Shown: positions 1 through 8,227 of the stretch, in pieces
Layout: every line of letters starts with the position of its first letter
Numbering within the stretch: position 1 is the first letter of the stretch
Source: Acetobacteraceae bacterium
GTDB taxonomy: Bacteria; Pseudomonadota; Alphaproteobacteria; Acetobacterales; Acetobacteraceae
Assembly: GCA_027482245.1 (NCBI GenBank)
Contig: JAIXWG010000065.1
Span: forward strand, 176,777-240,776
DNA length: 64,000 nt
Direction of reading: 5' to 3'
Translations under genes and position numbers: made by a program
The notes under the pieces: model-generated
Seen by the model: the letters and a program-made list of their open reading frames with translations, nothing else
Database searches by the model: none
Told to the model about the DNA's origin: nothing

Positions 1-2
1 AG

Positions 3-1904
3 CGCTGGTGCGGGTCCTGGCGCATCCTGGCGCCGGAGGGGTCGCTGCTGCCGCATGACCAGTGCCCGATGGCGGTGTGCCTGAAGGAAGCGCGCGCGGT
101 GCGCGGGGCCTGGGCCTTCGCGGAACGGCCGGACGGCAGCCGCATCCCCTTCGCGCCCTTCCCCTCCCCGCTGCGGGAGGCGGATGGGCGGCTCGTCGGT
201 GCAGTCAACGTGCTGGTGGACATCAGCGGGCTGAAGGCGGCGGAGAACCGGCTGGCGCAGTCGGAAGCGCGCTTCCAGACGGCGCAGGAGATCTCGCCGG
301 AAGGCTTCGTGGTGCTGGCCCCCGTGCGCGATTCGCGCGGCAGCATCGTCGATTTCCGCATCGACTACGCGAATGGCGCCGCCACGCGGCTGCTCGGCCT
401 GCGGGCGCGCCGCGGGCGCGAATCGGGCGCGCGGCTCAGCCTGGTGCTGCCGATGCACTTCACCGGGCCGGGCGGCGTGCTGGCCGAGTACATCGCGGTG
501 CTGGAGACCGGCACCGTCAGCATCCGCGAACGCGGCGCCGGCGATGGCCAGGGCGCGCGCAGCTTCCGCAGCCGCGCCGTGCGGCTGGACCAGGGCGTCG
601 CCGTGTCCTTCGAGGATGTGACCGCCCGCCGCCGTGTGGAGGCGCGGGCGCGCTTCCTGGCGGAGCATGACGAGGTGACGGGCCTGCTGAACGGCAGCGG
701 CCTGCGCCGCCGCCTGGAATCGCTGCAGGACCGGGATGACGGCACCGCCATCCTGCTGGTCAGCCTCGACGGGCATCGCGGGTCGCTGGGCCGTGCGGCG
801 GCGGAGGAGGCGATCCGCGTCGCCGCCTCGCGCATCGCGCGCCGCCTGCCGCATGGTGCCGTGGCGGCGCGGATCGGGGCGGATGACTTCGCCATCCTGG
901 CGGCGGGCTGCCCGCCCGTGGCCGTGCACGAACTTTCCGCCGCCATCCTGCGCGACCTGGCCGTGCCGGTGGCGACGCCGGAGGCGCCGGTGATGCTGGC
1001 GGCGCGCGTCGGCGTCGCGGCGTCGGAAGGGGAGACGGACCCCGATGCGCTGATGCGGGACGCGGAGCTGGCGCTGGCCGCGGCGCGGCAGGGCTCGGGC
1101 GACCGCCTGGCCATCTTCGCCCCCGCCGCGCTGCGCGGCGCGCAATCGATCCGCCAGGCGGAAGCCGACCTGCGGCTGGCGCTGCACGAACGTCAGATCG
1201 AGGTCCACTACCAGCCCATCGTCTCCACCGCGACGCGCACGCTGGCGGGGTTCGAGGCGCTGGCCCGCTGGCGGCATCCGAGCCGCGGCTTCGTCTCCCC
1301 CGGCGAATTCGTCCCCCTGGCGGAGGAGACGGGGCTGATCACGCAGCTCGGCGACCAGGTGCTGCGCCAGGCGTGCCGGGAGGCGGCCGGCTGGCCCTCC
1401 CACCTCCGCGTCACGGTCAACATCAGCCCGACCCAGCTGCGGGAGGAGATGCTGCCGCGCCTCGTCGCCGATGCGCTCAGCGCCAGCGGGCTGCCCGCGC
1501 GGCGGCTGGAGCTGGAGCTGAGCGAGGTGACCTTCCTCGGTGACGAACGCGCCGCGGCGCATGCGCTGGCGACGCTGCGCACGCAGGGCGTGGCGCTGGC
1601 GCTGGACGATTTCGGATCGGGCTTCTCCTCCCTCGCGCAGTTGCGGAGCTTCCCGGTGGGGCGCGTGAAGATCGACCGCAACCTGGTCGTCGGCGTCGAT
1701 ACGCAACGGGAGGGCGCGGCGATCATCCGCGCCATCATGCGGCTCGCCGCCGATCTCGGCCTGGCGACGACGGCGGAGGGCGTGAACACCCAGGCGGAAT
1801 TCGACCGCCTGGCGGTGGAGGGCTGCGCGGAGGCGCAGGGCTTCCTGTTCAGCCCCGCGCAGCCGGCTTCCGCCATCCCCGGCATGCTCGCGCGGTTCGG
1901 GTAG
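3..1904 (+). CDS. PAS-GGDEF-EAL protein, 5' end outside window; probable c-di-GMP phosphodiesterase
   Basis: The frame is open from the first bases of the window, so the N-terminus is missing. The visible part begins inside a PAS/PAC module, is followed by a second PAS-like segment, then a GGDEF-type domain and a C-terminal EAL domain. The GGDEF site is degenerate: it reads GADDF at 876-890, so diguanylate cyclase activity is unlikely. The EAL domain keeps the expected metal and catalytic positions: EAL at 1254, the VNIS Asn, ELSE, the Asp pair of DDFGSG at 1605-1610, the Lys of VKID, AEGV and QGF. The protein should therefore hydrolyse c-di-GMP, with PAS sensing upstream and possibly GTP-regulated GGDEF. 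No membrane segment is visible in the part present. It converges on the AtuA-like gene, with only 9 bases between the stops. Confidence 0.88.
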   Translation, partial: RWCGSWRILAPEGSLLPHDQCPMAVCLKEARAVRGAWAFAERPDGSRIPFAPFPSPLREADGRLVGAVNVLVDISGLKAAENRLAQSEARFQTAQEISPEGFVVLAPVRDSRGSIVDFRIDYANGAATRLLGLRARRGRESGARLSLVLPMHFTGPGGVLAEYIAVLETGTVSIRERGAGDGQGARSFRSRAVRLDQGVAVSFEDVTARRRVEARARFLAEHDEVTGLLNGSGLRRRLESLQDRDDGTAILLVSLDGHRGSLGRAAAEEAIRVAASRIARRLPHGAVAARIGADDFAILAAGCPPVAVHELSAAILRDLAVPVATPEAPVMLAARVGVAASEGETDPDALMRDAELALAAARQGSGDRLAIFAPAALRGAQSIRQAEADLRLALHERQIEVHYQPIVSTATRTLAGFEALARWRHPSRGFVSPGEFVPLAEETGLITQLGDQVLRQACREAAGWPSHLRVTVNISPTQLREEMLPRLVADALSASGLPARRLELELSEVTFLGDERAAAHALATLRTQGVALALDDFGSGFSSLAQLRSFPVGRVKIDRNLVVGVDTQREGAAIIRAIMRLAADLGLATTAEGVNTQAEFDRLAVEGCAEAQGFLFSPAQPASAIPGMLARFG

Positions 1905-1913
1905 GGCAGTCCC

Positions 1914-3311
1914 CTACCCCACCTCCTCGATCCGCACCGGGAAGGCGCCTGCCAGATCGTCGCATTCGGCGACGTGGTAGATGCTGTAGCGCCACGCCGA
2001 TCCCGCCGGCAGTTCGGGCGGCGTGAAGGGGAAGGCGATGTTGCCGCCCGTGGAGAGCCGCCCCGGGAAGCCGAAATGCAGCAGGTTCTGCTTGGCGACG
2101 CCGATGATGGCCTTGGCGGTATCGGCATCGGCCGCGATGCATTCCAGCAGGAAGAACACCTCCGCCGGCGTGGGCAGGCCTTCGCGCGCGCCGGGGAACA
2201 GGTTCGTCTCCCCGGTGCCATAGGCGCGGAAGCGGAGGTCGTAGTCGCCCGCGCCGGGCAGGATGTCGGCGACGATCTTGCGGACGCCGGCCGCGATGCT
2301 GTCGCGCTGCTCGATCACGCGGGGGTCGGTGGTGCTGGCCAGCAGTACCGCGCGTTCCCCCACCCAGGTCGCGCCCTCCACCTTGATGCTGTGCTGGCGC
2401 GCCGGCACCCAGGTGGCGCCGGAGACGCGGACGCGGCGGTCGTCGATCGCCTCGTACACCGCCTCCGTCGTGTCCATCATCCCCTCGGGCTCATGCACCC
2501 GCAGCGGGTCCGCCTGTTCGTAGAGGCTGTGCGCGGCGACGGAGACGGGGGTCGCGGCGCGCGCGGGGTTCATGCTCTCCAGCTCGAAGCTGTCGCCCGT
2601 CAGCGTGCCGAGCATTGCGTCCCGCCCGCCGGGGACGCAGCAGAGCGAGGTGCATTCGATGATCTTCGCCATGTGCGTCGCCGGGCCGGGCGCGTAGCCC
2701 AGCATCAGCGGCACGGCGGCGAAGACGGCGGTATCGCAGGCGCGGCCGGCGAGCACGATGTCGGGCTCCATCGCCAGCGCGCGCAGGAAGGCTTCCGTCC
2801 CCATCTGGCCGACGATGTGCGCGGCGCCATCGATCGTCTCCGCCGTCAAGGCGCCGATGCCCCCGATGGGCTGCACGCGCCCGGCCTGCGCCATCGCGCG
2901 CAGCCAGGCGCGGTCCATGTCGGCGCCGATGATGGCGACGCGCAGCCGAAGCCCATCCTCCTTCGCGATGGCGCGGATCATCGCCAGCGCCTGGTCGAGA
3001 TGCGGTGTCGCGCCGGCGGTGCCCGCGCTGCCGATGATGAGCGGCACGCCCAGCTGCCGCGCGCCCTGGATCACCAGCCGCAGGTCGCGCTTGGTGATCG
3101 CCGGGCTCGTCGCCAGCCTTCCGCCGCCGAGATAGGCGGGGCCGACATCGATGGAGCCCATGTCACAGCCCAGCACATGCGGATCACGCGCCAGGCCCGC
3201 CTTCAGCGCGGCCTCCGGGATGCCATTGCCGAGCTGGCCGGAGGCGGCGAGCACGCGCAGCGCCTGGCCGGGCCTCGGGCCCTTGTCCATCAGCTTCCCG
3301 ACGACACTCAC
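1914..3311 (-). CDS. AtuA family protein (DUF1446)
   Basis: This 465-residue protein has the length and glycine-rich N-terminal pattern of the AtuA/DUF1446 family, including GCDMGS, LIIGSAGTAG and later GRACDTAV. AtuA is named from acyclic terpene utilisation in Pseudomonas, but its reaction is not established, and most members sit in other catabolic loci. The start is GTG and overlaps the TGA of the DUF4387 gene in a GTGA arrangement, so the two are translationally coupled. No other atu genes (carboxylase, CoA ligase) are present, so a terpene role is not supported here. The pairing with DUF4387 is the family's usual context. Confidence 0.82.
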   Translation of the reverse strand: MSVVGKLMDKGPRPGQALRVLAASGQLGNGIPEAALKAGLARDPHVLGCDMGSIDVGPAYLGGGRLATSPAITKRDLRLVIQGARQLGVPLIIGSAGTAGATPHLDQALAMIRAIAKEDGLRLRVAIIGADMDRAWLRAMAQAGRVQPIGGIGALTAETIDGAAHIVGQMGTEAFLRALAMEPDIVLAGRACDTAVFAAVPLMLGYAPGPATHMAKIIECTSLCCVPGGRDAMLGTLTGDSFELESMNPARAATPVSVAAHSLYEQADPLRVHEPEGMMDTTEAVYEAIDDRRVRVSGATWVPARQHSIKVEGATWVGERAVLLASTTDPRVIEQRDSIAAGVRKIVADILPGAGDYDLRFRAYGTGETNLFPGAREGLPTPAEVFFLLECIAADADTAKAIIGVAKQNLLHFGFPGRLSTGGNIAFPFTPPELPAGSAWRYSIYHVAECDDLAGAFPVRIEEVG

Positions 3312-3619
3312 AGCACCACCCCCAGCAGCGGCGCATGCTGCTGCGCGCCATAGACATCGGAATCACCAGGCGATCCCGCCACCACCGGCCGGTCCAGCAC
3401 CACCTTGATGGCATGGGCGGCGGCGTAGGGGATGACCTCCACCGTGGTGGCGGAAACGCCGTAGAGCCGCGCCATCGATTCCCGCGTCATCGCCGGGGAT
3501 GCCAGCGCCTCCCGGAACGTCGCGTCATCGGCGAAGAGGATGTCGAGCGTGCAGTGCAGCGGCCCCGCATTCTTGCTGCGGATCACCCGCGCGATGTCGA
3601 TCAGCCGTCGGCCACCCAT
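3308..3619 (-). CDS. DUF4387 domain protein, partner of AtuA-like gene
   Basis: This is a small 103-residue protein of the DUF4387 type. It begins with an RRLIDIARVIRSKNAGP-like segment typical of the family and has a central LDILF motif. It is the first gene of a two-gene unit with the AtuA-like protein and overlaps it by 4 bases. Members are sometimes found fused to the AtuA C-terminus, which suggests a physical complex. No function is known. It is divergent from the Bug receptor gene starting at 3759, and the 139 bases between them must hold both promoters. Confidence 0.78.
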   Translation of the reverse strand: MGGRRLIDIARVIRSKNAGPLHCTLDILFADDATFREALASPAMTRESMARLYGVSATTVEVIPYAAAHAIKVVLDRPVVAGSPGDSDVYGAQQHAPLLGVVL

Positions 3620-3758
3620 GCTGGCACGTTCCCCCGTATCCTGGACGGCGGATGCTCCGCCCCACGGCGCGACGGGTCAACCCGCGCTTGACGTCACGCC
3701 TTGGCGTCCGGACAGTTTCGGGCGACGCGCCGCCAAGGCGCGCGAGGAGGATGCGGCC

Positions 3759-4727
3759 ATGACGATCACACGGCGCCTGGTGATGGGCGCGCCGGTCGCG
3801 CTCGCGATGCCCGCCCTCGCGCAGCCCGGCCCGGCGCGGCAATCCATCCGCCTGCTGGTGCCCTTCGCGCCGGGCAGCGGCAGCGACACCATCGCGCGCA
3901 TCGTCGCCAACGGCATGAAGGACGTGCTGGGCCAGACCATCGTGGTGGAGAACCGCCCCGGCGGCGGCGGCACCACGGGCACGGAACAGGGCGCGCGGGC
4001 GGCGCCGGATGGCAGCACCATCGTGATGGGGACCAGTTCCTCCCTCGGCATCAATGCCGCGCAGAACCCGCATGCGGGCTACCGGGTGGACCGGGATTTC
4101 GCCGCCGTCGCGGGCTGCGCGCGGTCCTACTACCTGATCGCGACGCATACCGGCGCCGATGCGCCGCGGACGCTGCAGGAGCTGGTGGCGCGGCTGCGCG
4201 CGGGCGGCGGCAATTTCGCCATGGGCGGCGTCGGCACGATCGGGCACCTGACGGCGGAGCTGTTCCTGATGCGCGCGGGCGTTCGGGCGGAGGGTGTCTC
4301 CTACCGCGGCAGCGCCCCCGCCCTGACCGATCTGGCGGCGGGGCGGGAGCTGTTCAGCTGCGATACGCTGGCCGCCATGTCCCCCTTCCTGTCCGGCGGC
4401 CGGCTGCGGGCGCTGGCGGTGACGGCGCCGTCCCGGCTGGCGGCGCTGCCCGATGTGCCGACCACGGCGGAGGGCGGCGTCGCGGACCTGGTGGTCGACG
4501 CCTGGTTCGGCATGGTCGTGCCCGCGGCCACGCCCGCCCCCACCGTCGCCGCCCTGGGGGAGGCGGTGATCGCGACCCTGGCGCAGGCCGAGACGCGCGC
4601 CCGGCTGGACGCGCTGATGGTGGACGCCATGCCGATGCGCGGGCCGGAATTCGCCACCCTGATGCGGGAGAGCACGCAGTTCTGGGTGGAGTTCGTGCGC
4701 CGCGCCAATATCCGCATCGAATTCTGA
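3759..4727 (+). CDS. Bug/TctC family periplasmic solute receptor
   Basis: This is a 322-residue tripartite tricarboxylate receptor (Bug) protein. A signal peptide with an N-terminal Arg pair ends near PALAQ. It is followed by the family pattern IRLLVPFAPGSGSDTIAR and VVENRPGGGG, which form the ligand pocket floor. The ATG at 3759 is preferred over in-frame upstream starts because GAGGAGG lies at 3744-3750 and the signal peptide begins here. No TctA or TctB membrane subunit is adjacent, so it is an orphan receptor, as is common where Bug genes have multiplied. The ligand, probably a carboxylate, cannot be told from sequence. Confidence 0.87.
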   Translation: MTITRRLVMGAPVALAMPALAQPGPARQSIRLLVPFAPGSGSDTIARIVANGMKDVLGQTIVVENRPGGGGTTGTEQGARAAPDGSTIVMGTSSSLGINAAQNPHAGYRVDRDFAAVAGCARSYYLIATHTGADAPRTLQELVARLRAGGGNFAMGGVGTIGHLTAELFLMRAGVRAEGVSYRGSAPALTDLAAGRELFSCDTLAAMSPFLSGGRLRALAVTAPSRLAALPDVPTTAEGGVADLVVDAWFGMVVPAATPAPTVAALGEAVIATLAQAETRARLDALMVDAMPMRGPEFATLMRESTQFWVEFVRRANIRIEF

Positions 4728-4785
4728 GACCGGCTGGCGGCGGGGATCGCTTCGCCGTCCCGCCCGCGCATGCCAAAAGGGCGGC

Positions 4786-6096
4786 ATGCGCCACTTCCCC
4801 GCCTTCCTCGACCTTCGCGGCCGCACCGTCCTGCTGCTCGGCACCGGCGAGGTCGCCGACCGCAAGGCGGAACCGCTGGCGCGCGCCGGCGCGGTGATCC
4901 GGCAGGCCGAGGCCTTCGCGCCGGAGCTGCTGGACGGCGTCGTGCTGGCGGTCGGCGCCGACGCGCCGGAGGAGGAGCTGCGCGCGCTGTCGGCCGCCGC
5001 ACAGGCCCGCGGCATCCCGGTGAATGTCGTGGACAAGCCGGCGCTGTGTTCCTTCATCACCCCCGCCATCATCGATCGCGCGCCGGTCACCGTCGCGGTC
5101 AGCACCGGCGGCGCGGCGCCTGTGCTGGCGCGCATGATCCGCCAGAGGATCGAGACCGTGCTGCCCCCCGCCATCGGCACGCTGGCCGCGCTGGCGGAGC
5201 GCTTCCAGGCCGCGATCCGCGCGCGGCTGCCGGACCTGGCCGCGCGGCGCCGGTTCCTGGATGCCGCGCTGACCGGCGCGCCCGCTGACCTGGCTCTGGC
5301 CGGCCGGGTGCCGGAAGCGGAAGCCGCCTTCGCGCAGGCGCTGGAGGGCGCGGAGACCACGCCGCCGGGCATCGTCTACCTCGTCGGCGCCGGTCCGGGC
5401 TCGGCCGACCTGCTAACGTTGCGCGCGCTGCGGCTGATGGGGGAGGCCGATGTCATCGTGCATGACCGGCTGGTGCCCACGGCGGTGCTGGACATGGCGC
5501 GGCGGGATGCGGAGCGCATCCTGACCGGCAAGCAGGGCCCACGACACGACCTGCCCCAGGCGGAGATCAACGCGCTGCTGGTGCGCCTGGCACAGGCGGG
5601 CAAGCGCGTCGTGCGCCTCAAGGGCGGGGACCCCTTCGTCTTCGGCCGGGCGGGGGAGGAAGCGGCGGCGCTGCGGGAGGCCGGGATCGCGCATGAGGTG
5701 GTGCCCGGCGTCACCGCGGCCCTCGCCTGCGCCGCCAGCGCCGGCATCCCGCTGACGCATCGGGAGGCCTCTCGCGCGCTGACGCTGGTCACGGGCCATG
5801 CCCGGGACGGGCGGCTCGACCTGGATTTCGAGGCGCTGGCGCGGCCGCGGCAGACGCTGGCGGTCTATATGGGCGTGGCGACGCTGCCGCTGCTGCAGGA
5901 CGGGCTGATCGGCGCGGGGATGGACCCGGCGACGCCGGCGGCCCTCATCGAGCAGGGCGGCACCGACCGGGCGCGCAGCCTGCACGGCACCATCGGCCAG
6001 ATCGCCGCCCAGGCGGCGGGATGGGCGGGTGGCGGGCCGGCGCTGCTGCTGGTGGGGGACGCGGTGGCCATGGGGGCGCCGCCTTCGGCTTCGTGA
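4786..6096 (+). CDS. cysG: Siroheme synthase (CysG type, trifunctional)
   Basis: This 436-residue protein joins a precorrin-2 dehydrogenase/sirohydrochlorin ferrochelatase half to a SUMT methyltransferase half. The N-terminal Rossmann loop is LLLGTGEVADRK. The NVVDKPALCSF segment carries the catalytic Asp equivalent, and VSTGGAAPVLAR precedes the linker. The SUMT half starts near residue 195 with VYLVGAGPGSADLLT and contains GGDPFVFGRAGEE and VVPGVTAA. It makes siroheme from uroporphyrinogen III for sulfite or nitrite reductase. It is about 20 residues shorter than E. coli CysG (457). No cysI or nir gene is adjacent; the gene stands alone between a Bug receptor and pgm. Confidence 0.93.
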   Translation: MRHFPAFLDLRGRTVLLLGTGEVADRKAEPLARAGAVIRQAEAFAPELLDGVVLAVGADAPEEELRALSAAAQARGIPVNVVDKPALCSFITPAIIDRAPVTVAVSTGGAAPVLARMIRQRIETVLPPAIGTLAALAERFQAAIRARLPDLAARRRFLDAALTGAPADLALAGRVPEAEAAFAQALEGAETTPPGIVYLVGAGPGSADLLTLRALRLMGEADVIVHDRLVPTAVLDMARRDAERILTGKQGPRHDLPQAEINALLVRLAQAGKRVVRLKGGDPFVFGRAGEEAAALREAGIAHEVVPGVTAALACAASAGIPLTHREASRALTLVTGHARDGRLDLDFEALARPRQTLAVYMGVATLPLLQDGLIGAGMDPATPAALIEQGGTDRARSLHGTIGQIAAQAAGWAGGGPALLLVGDAVAMGAPPSAS

Positions 6097-6186
6097 AGGG
6101 AGGCGGCGGAACGTCCCTCCCCCGGTTCTGTTCGGCGCCTGCCCGTGCCAGGATTTCGGGCAAGACCGATCGGAGGAACCGCCCGC

Positions 6187-7821
6187 ATGCCCATCCGCCA
6201 GGTGGCGACCCAGCCCTTTGCCGACCAGCGGCCCGGCACCTCCGGCCTGCGGAAGAAGGTGCCGGTCTTCCAGCAGCCGCGCTACGTCGAGAATTTCGTG
6301 CAGTCGATCCTGGACACGGTCGGTGAGAAGCTGCGCGGCGCGACGCTGGTGATTGGCGGCGACGGGCGCTTCCTGAACCGACAGGTGGCGGAGACGGCGA
6401 TCCGCATGGCGGCCGCGGCCGGGGCGGGGCGCGTGCTGGTGGGGCGCGGCGGGCTGCTATCCACCCCCGCGGCCTCCGCGCTGATCAGGGCGAGCGGGGC
6501 CATCGGCGGCATCGTGCTCTCCGCCAGCCACAATCCCGGCGGGCCGGAGGGCGATTTCGGCATCAAGTTCAACACCGCGAATGGCGGCCCGGCGCCGGAG
6601 GAGGTGACGGAGGCCATCCATCGCCGCGCCTCATCCCTCACGGAATACCGGATCGCGGAGGAGGCGGCGCCCGACATCGACGCGATCGGGGAGACGCGGC
6701 TGCTGGAGACGGTGGTTGCCGTCATCGATCCCGTCGCGGGCCATGCGGCGCTGATGGAGACGCTGGTCGATTTCCCTGCCATCGCCGGCATGTTCCAGCG
6801 CGGCTTCCGCATGCGCTTCGATGCGATGAGCGCGGTGACCGGCCCCTATGCAAAGGCGATCATCGAGGGGCGGCTCGGCGCGCCCGCCGGCACCGTCGTG
6901 AACGCGACCCCCCTGCCCGATTTCGGCGGCCACCACCCGGACCCGAACCCGGTCCACGCGGCGGAGCTGATGGCGGAGATGACGGGCGCCAACCCACCCG
7001 ATTTCGGCGCCGCCAGCGATGGCGATGGCGACCGCAACATGATCGTCGCCCCCGGCGTCTTCGTGACGCCGTCGGACAGCCTGGCGATCCTGGCGGCGCA
7101 CGCGCATCGCGCGCCGGGCTATGCAGGGGGGCTTGCCGGCGTCTCGCGGTCCATGCCGACGAGCCGGGCGGTGGACCGCGTGGCCAAGCGCCTCGGCATT
7201 CCCTGCTACGAGACGCCGACGGGCTGGAAGTTCTTCGCCAACCTGCTGGATTCCGGCCGCATCACCCTGTGCGGGGAGGAGAGCGCGGGCACGGGCTCCA
7301 ACCATGTGCGGGAGAAGGACGGCCTCTGGGCCGTGCTGGTCTGGCTGAACATCATCGCGGCGACCGGCAAGCGGGCGGATGCGATCCTGCGCGACCATTG
7401 GGCGGAGTTCGGCCGCGACTACTACAGCCGGCATGACTATGAGGAGGTGGACAGCGACGCGGCGAAGGCGCTGATGGCGGCGCTGCGCGGCAGGCTGGCA
7501 TCCCTGCCCGGCCAGAGCTTCGCCGGGCTGACGGTCGCGGAGGCCGACGACTTCGCCTACCACGACCCCGTGGATGGCAGCGTGACGCCGGCGCAGGGCG
7601 TGCGGGTGCTGTTCAAGGAGGATGCGCGCGCTGTCTTCCGCCTGTCCGGCACGGGCACGGTGGGCGCCACGCTTCGCGTGTATCTCGAGCGCTTCGAGCC
7701 CGATGCCGCGCGCCACGACCTGCCGGTGCAGCAGGTGCTGGCGCCGGTCATCGCCGCGGCGCGGGAGATCGCGCAGATCGAGGCGCATACCGGCCGCGCG
7801 GAGCCCAGCATCGTCACGTGA
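6187..7821 (+). CDS. pgm: Alpha-D-glucose phosphate-specific phosphoglucomutase
   Basis: This protein interconverts glucose-1-phosphate and glucose-6-phosphate in the cytoplasm, feeding UDP-glucose, glycogen and polysaccharide synthesis. The phosphoserine loop SASHNPGG, the Mg-binding loop SDGDGDRN and the sugar loop GEESAGTGSNH are all intact, and the N-terminus RPGTSGLRKKV is canonical. The ATG at 6187 is chosen over the in-frame ATG at 6145 because GGAGGA stands at 6172-6177 and the resulting 544 residues match the alpha-PGM family. No glg or gal genes are adjacent. Confidence 0.95.
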   Translation: MPIRQVATQPFADQRPGTSGLRKKVPVFQQPRYVENFVQSILDTVGEKLRGATLVIGGDGRFLNRQVAETAIRMAAAAGAGRVLVGRGGLLSTPAASALIRASGAIGGIVLSASHNPGGPEGDFGIKFNTANGGPAPEEVTEAIHRRASSLTEYRIAEEAAPDIDAIGETRLLETVVAVIDPVAGHAALMETLVDFPAIAGMFQRGFRMRFDAMSAVTGPYAKAIIEGRLGAPAGTVVNATPLPDFGGHHPDPNPVHAAELMAEMTGANPPDFGAASDGDGDRNMIVAPGVFVTPSDSLAILAAHAHRAPGYAGGLAGVSRSMPTSRAVDRVAKRLGIPCYETPTGWKFFANLLDSGRITLCGEESAGTGSNHVREKDGLWAVLVWLNIIAATGKRADAILRDHWAEFGRDYYSRHDYEEVDSDAAKALMAALRGRLASLPGQSFAGLTVAEADDFAYHDPVDGSVTPAQGVRVLFKEDARAVFRLSGTGTVGATLRVYLERFEPDAARHDLPVQQVLAPVIAAAREIAQIEAHTGRAEPSIVT

Positions 7822-7883
7822 CGATTGCCGCGTAACCATCGCCCCTGCCCCGGCGAAGGCCATGGGGGTGGGGGTGGCGAGCG

Positions 7884-8093
7884 ATGGGCGTTGGGATGGC
7901 GGCGTGGGTGGTGGGGCTGGCGCAGGCCTATGCGGTGCTCGGCCTGGTCGTGGGGCTCGCCTTCCTGCTGCGGGGGATCGACCGCATCGATCCCGCCGCG
8001 CGCGGCGCCCATGCCTTCCGGCCGCTGATCCTGCCGGGGCTCGTGCTGCTCTGGCCCGTGGTGGCGTGGCGCTGGGCCAGGCTCGCCCGCTGA
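7884..8093 (+). CDS. Small membrane protein upstream of ferric reductase/Rieske fusion
   Basis: This 69-residue protein consists of two hydrophobic helices joined by a short polar loop (RGIDRIDPAARGAHAFRP). It ends in WRWARLAR, a positive-inside cap. I do not recognise the family. Its TGA overlaps the ATG of the next 44-residue gene (TGATG), and that gene in turn overlaps the fusion gene, so the three are translationally coupled. The likely role is a small subunit or assembly factor for the redox enzyme encoded downstream. No strong ribosome site is visible. Three further codons separate its first ATG from a second in-frame ATG. Confidence 0.6.
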   Translation: MGVGMAAWVVGLAQAYAVLGLVVGLAFLLRGIDRIDPAARGAHAFRPLILPGLVLLWPVVAWRWARLAR

Positions 8094-8227
8094 TGCGCCT
8101 GGCCCATCGCCGCGCGCATCGCGCCGCCTGGATCGCGCTGGCCGTGCTGCTGCCGCTGCTACTGGAACTGGGCTTCGCGCTGCGGCCCGCGCCCGTGATG
8201 GCGCCCCAGCGCATCGCGGCGCCATGA
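8093..8227 (+). CDS. Single-pass small membrane protein in redox operon
   Basis: This 44-residue frame starts at the ATG overlapping the preceding stop (TGATG) and ends in an ATGA overlap with the fusion gene. The N-terminus is very basic (RLAHRRAHRAAW). One hydrophobic helix (about residues 13-30) follows, then a short outer tail. Coupled overlaps on both sides, rather than homology, are the evidence that it is a gene. No family is recognised. It could be a single-helix accessory subunit of the membrane redox complex, or a leader that couples translation. Confidence 0.55.
   Translation: MRLAHRRAHRAAWIALAVLLPLLLELGFALRPAPVMAPQRIAAP

Noticed and set aside
1914..3619. Acyclic terpene degradation operon
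   Set aside because: Only the AtuA-like and DUF4387 genes are present. The carboxylase, CoA-ligase and dehydrogenase genes of the atu pathway are absent.
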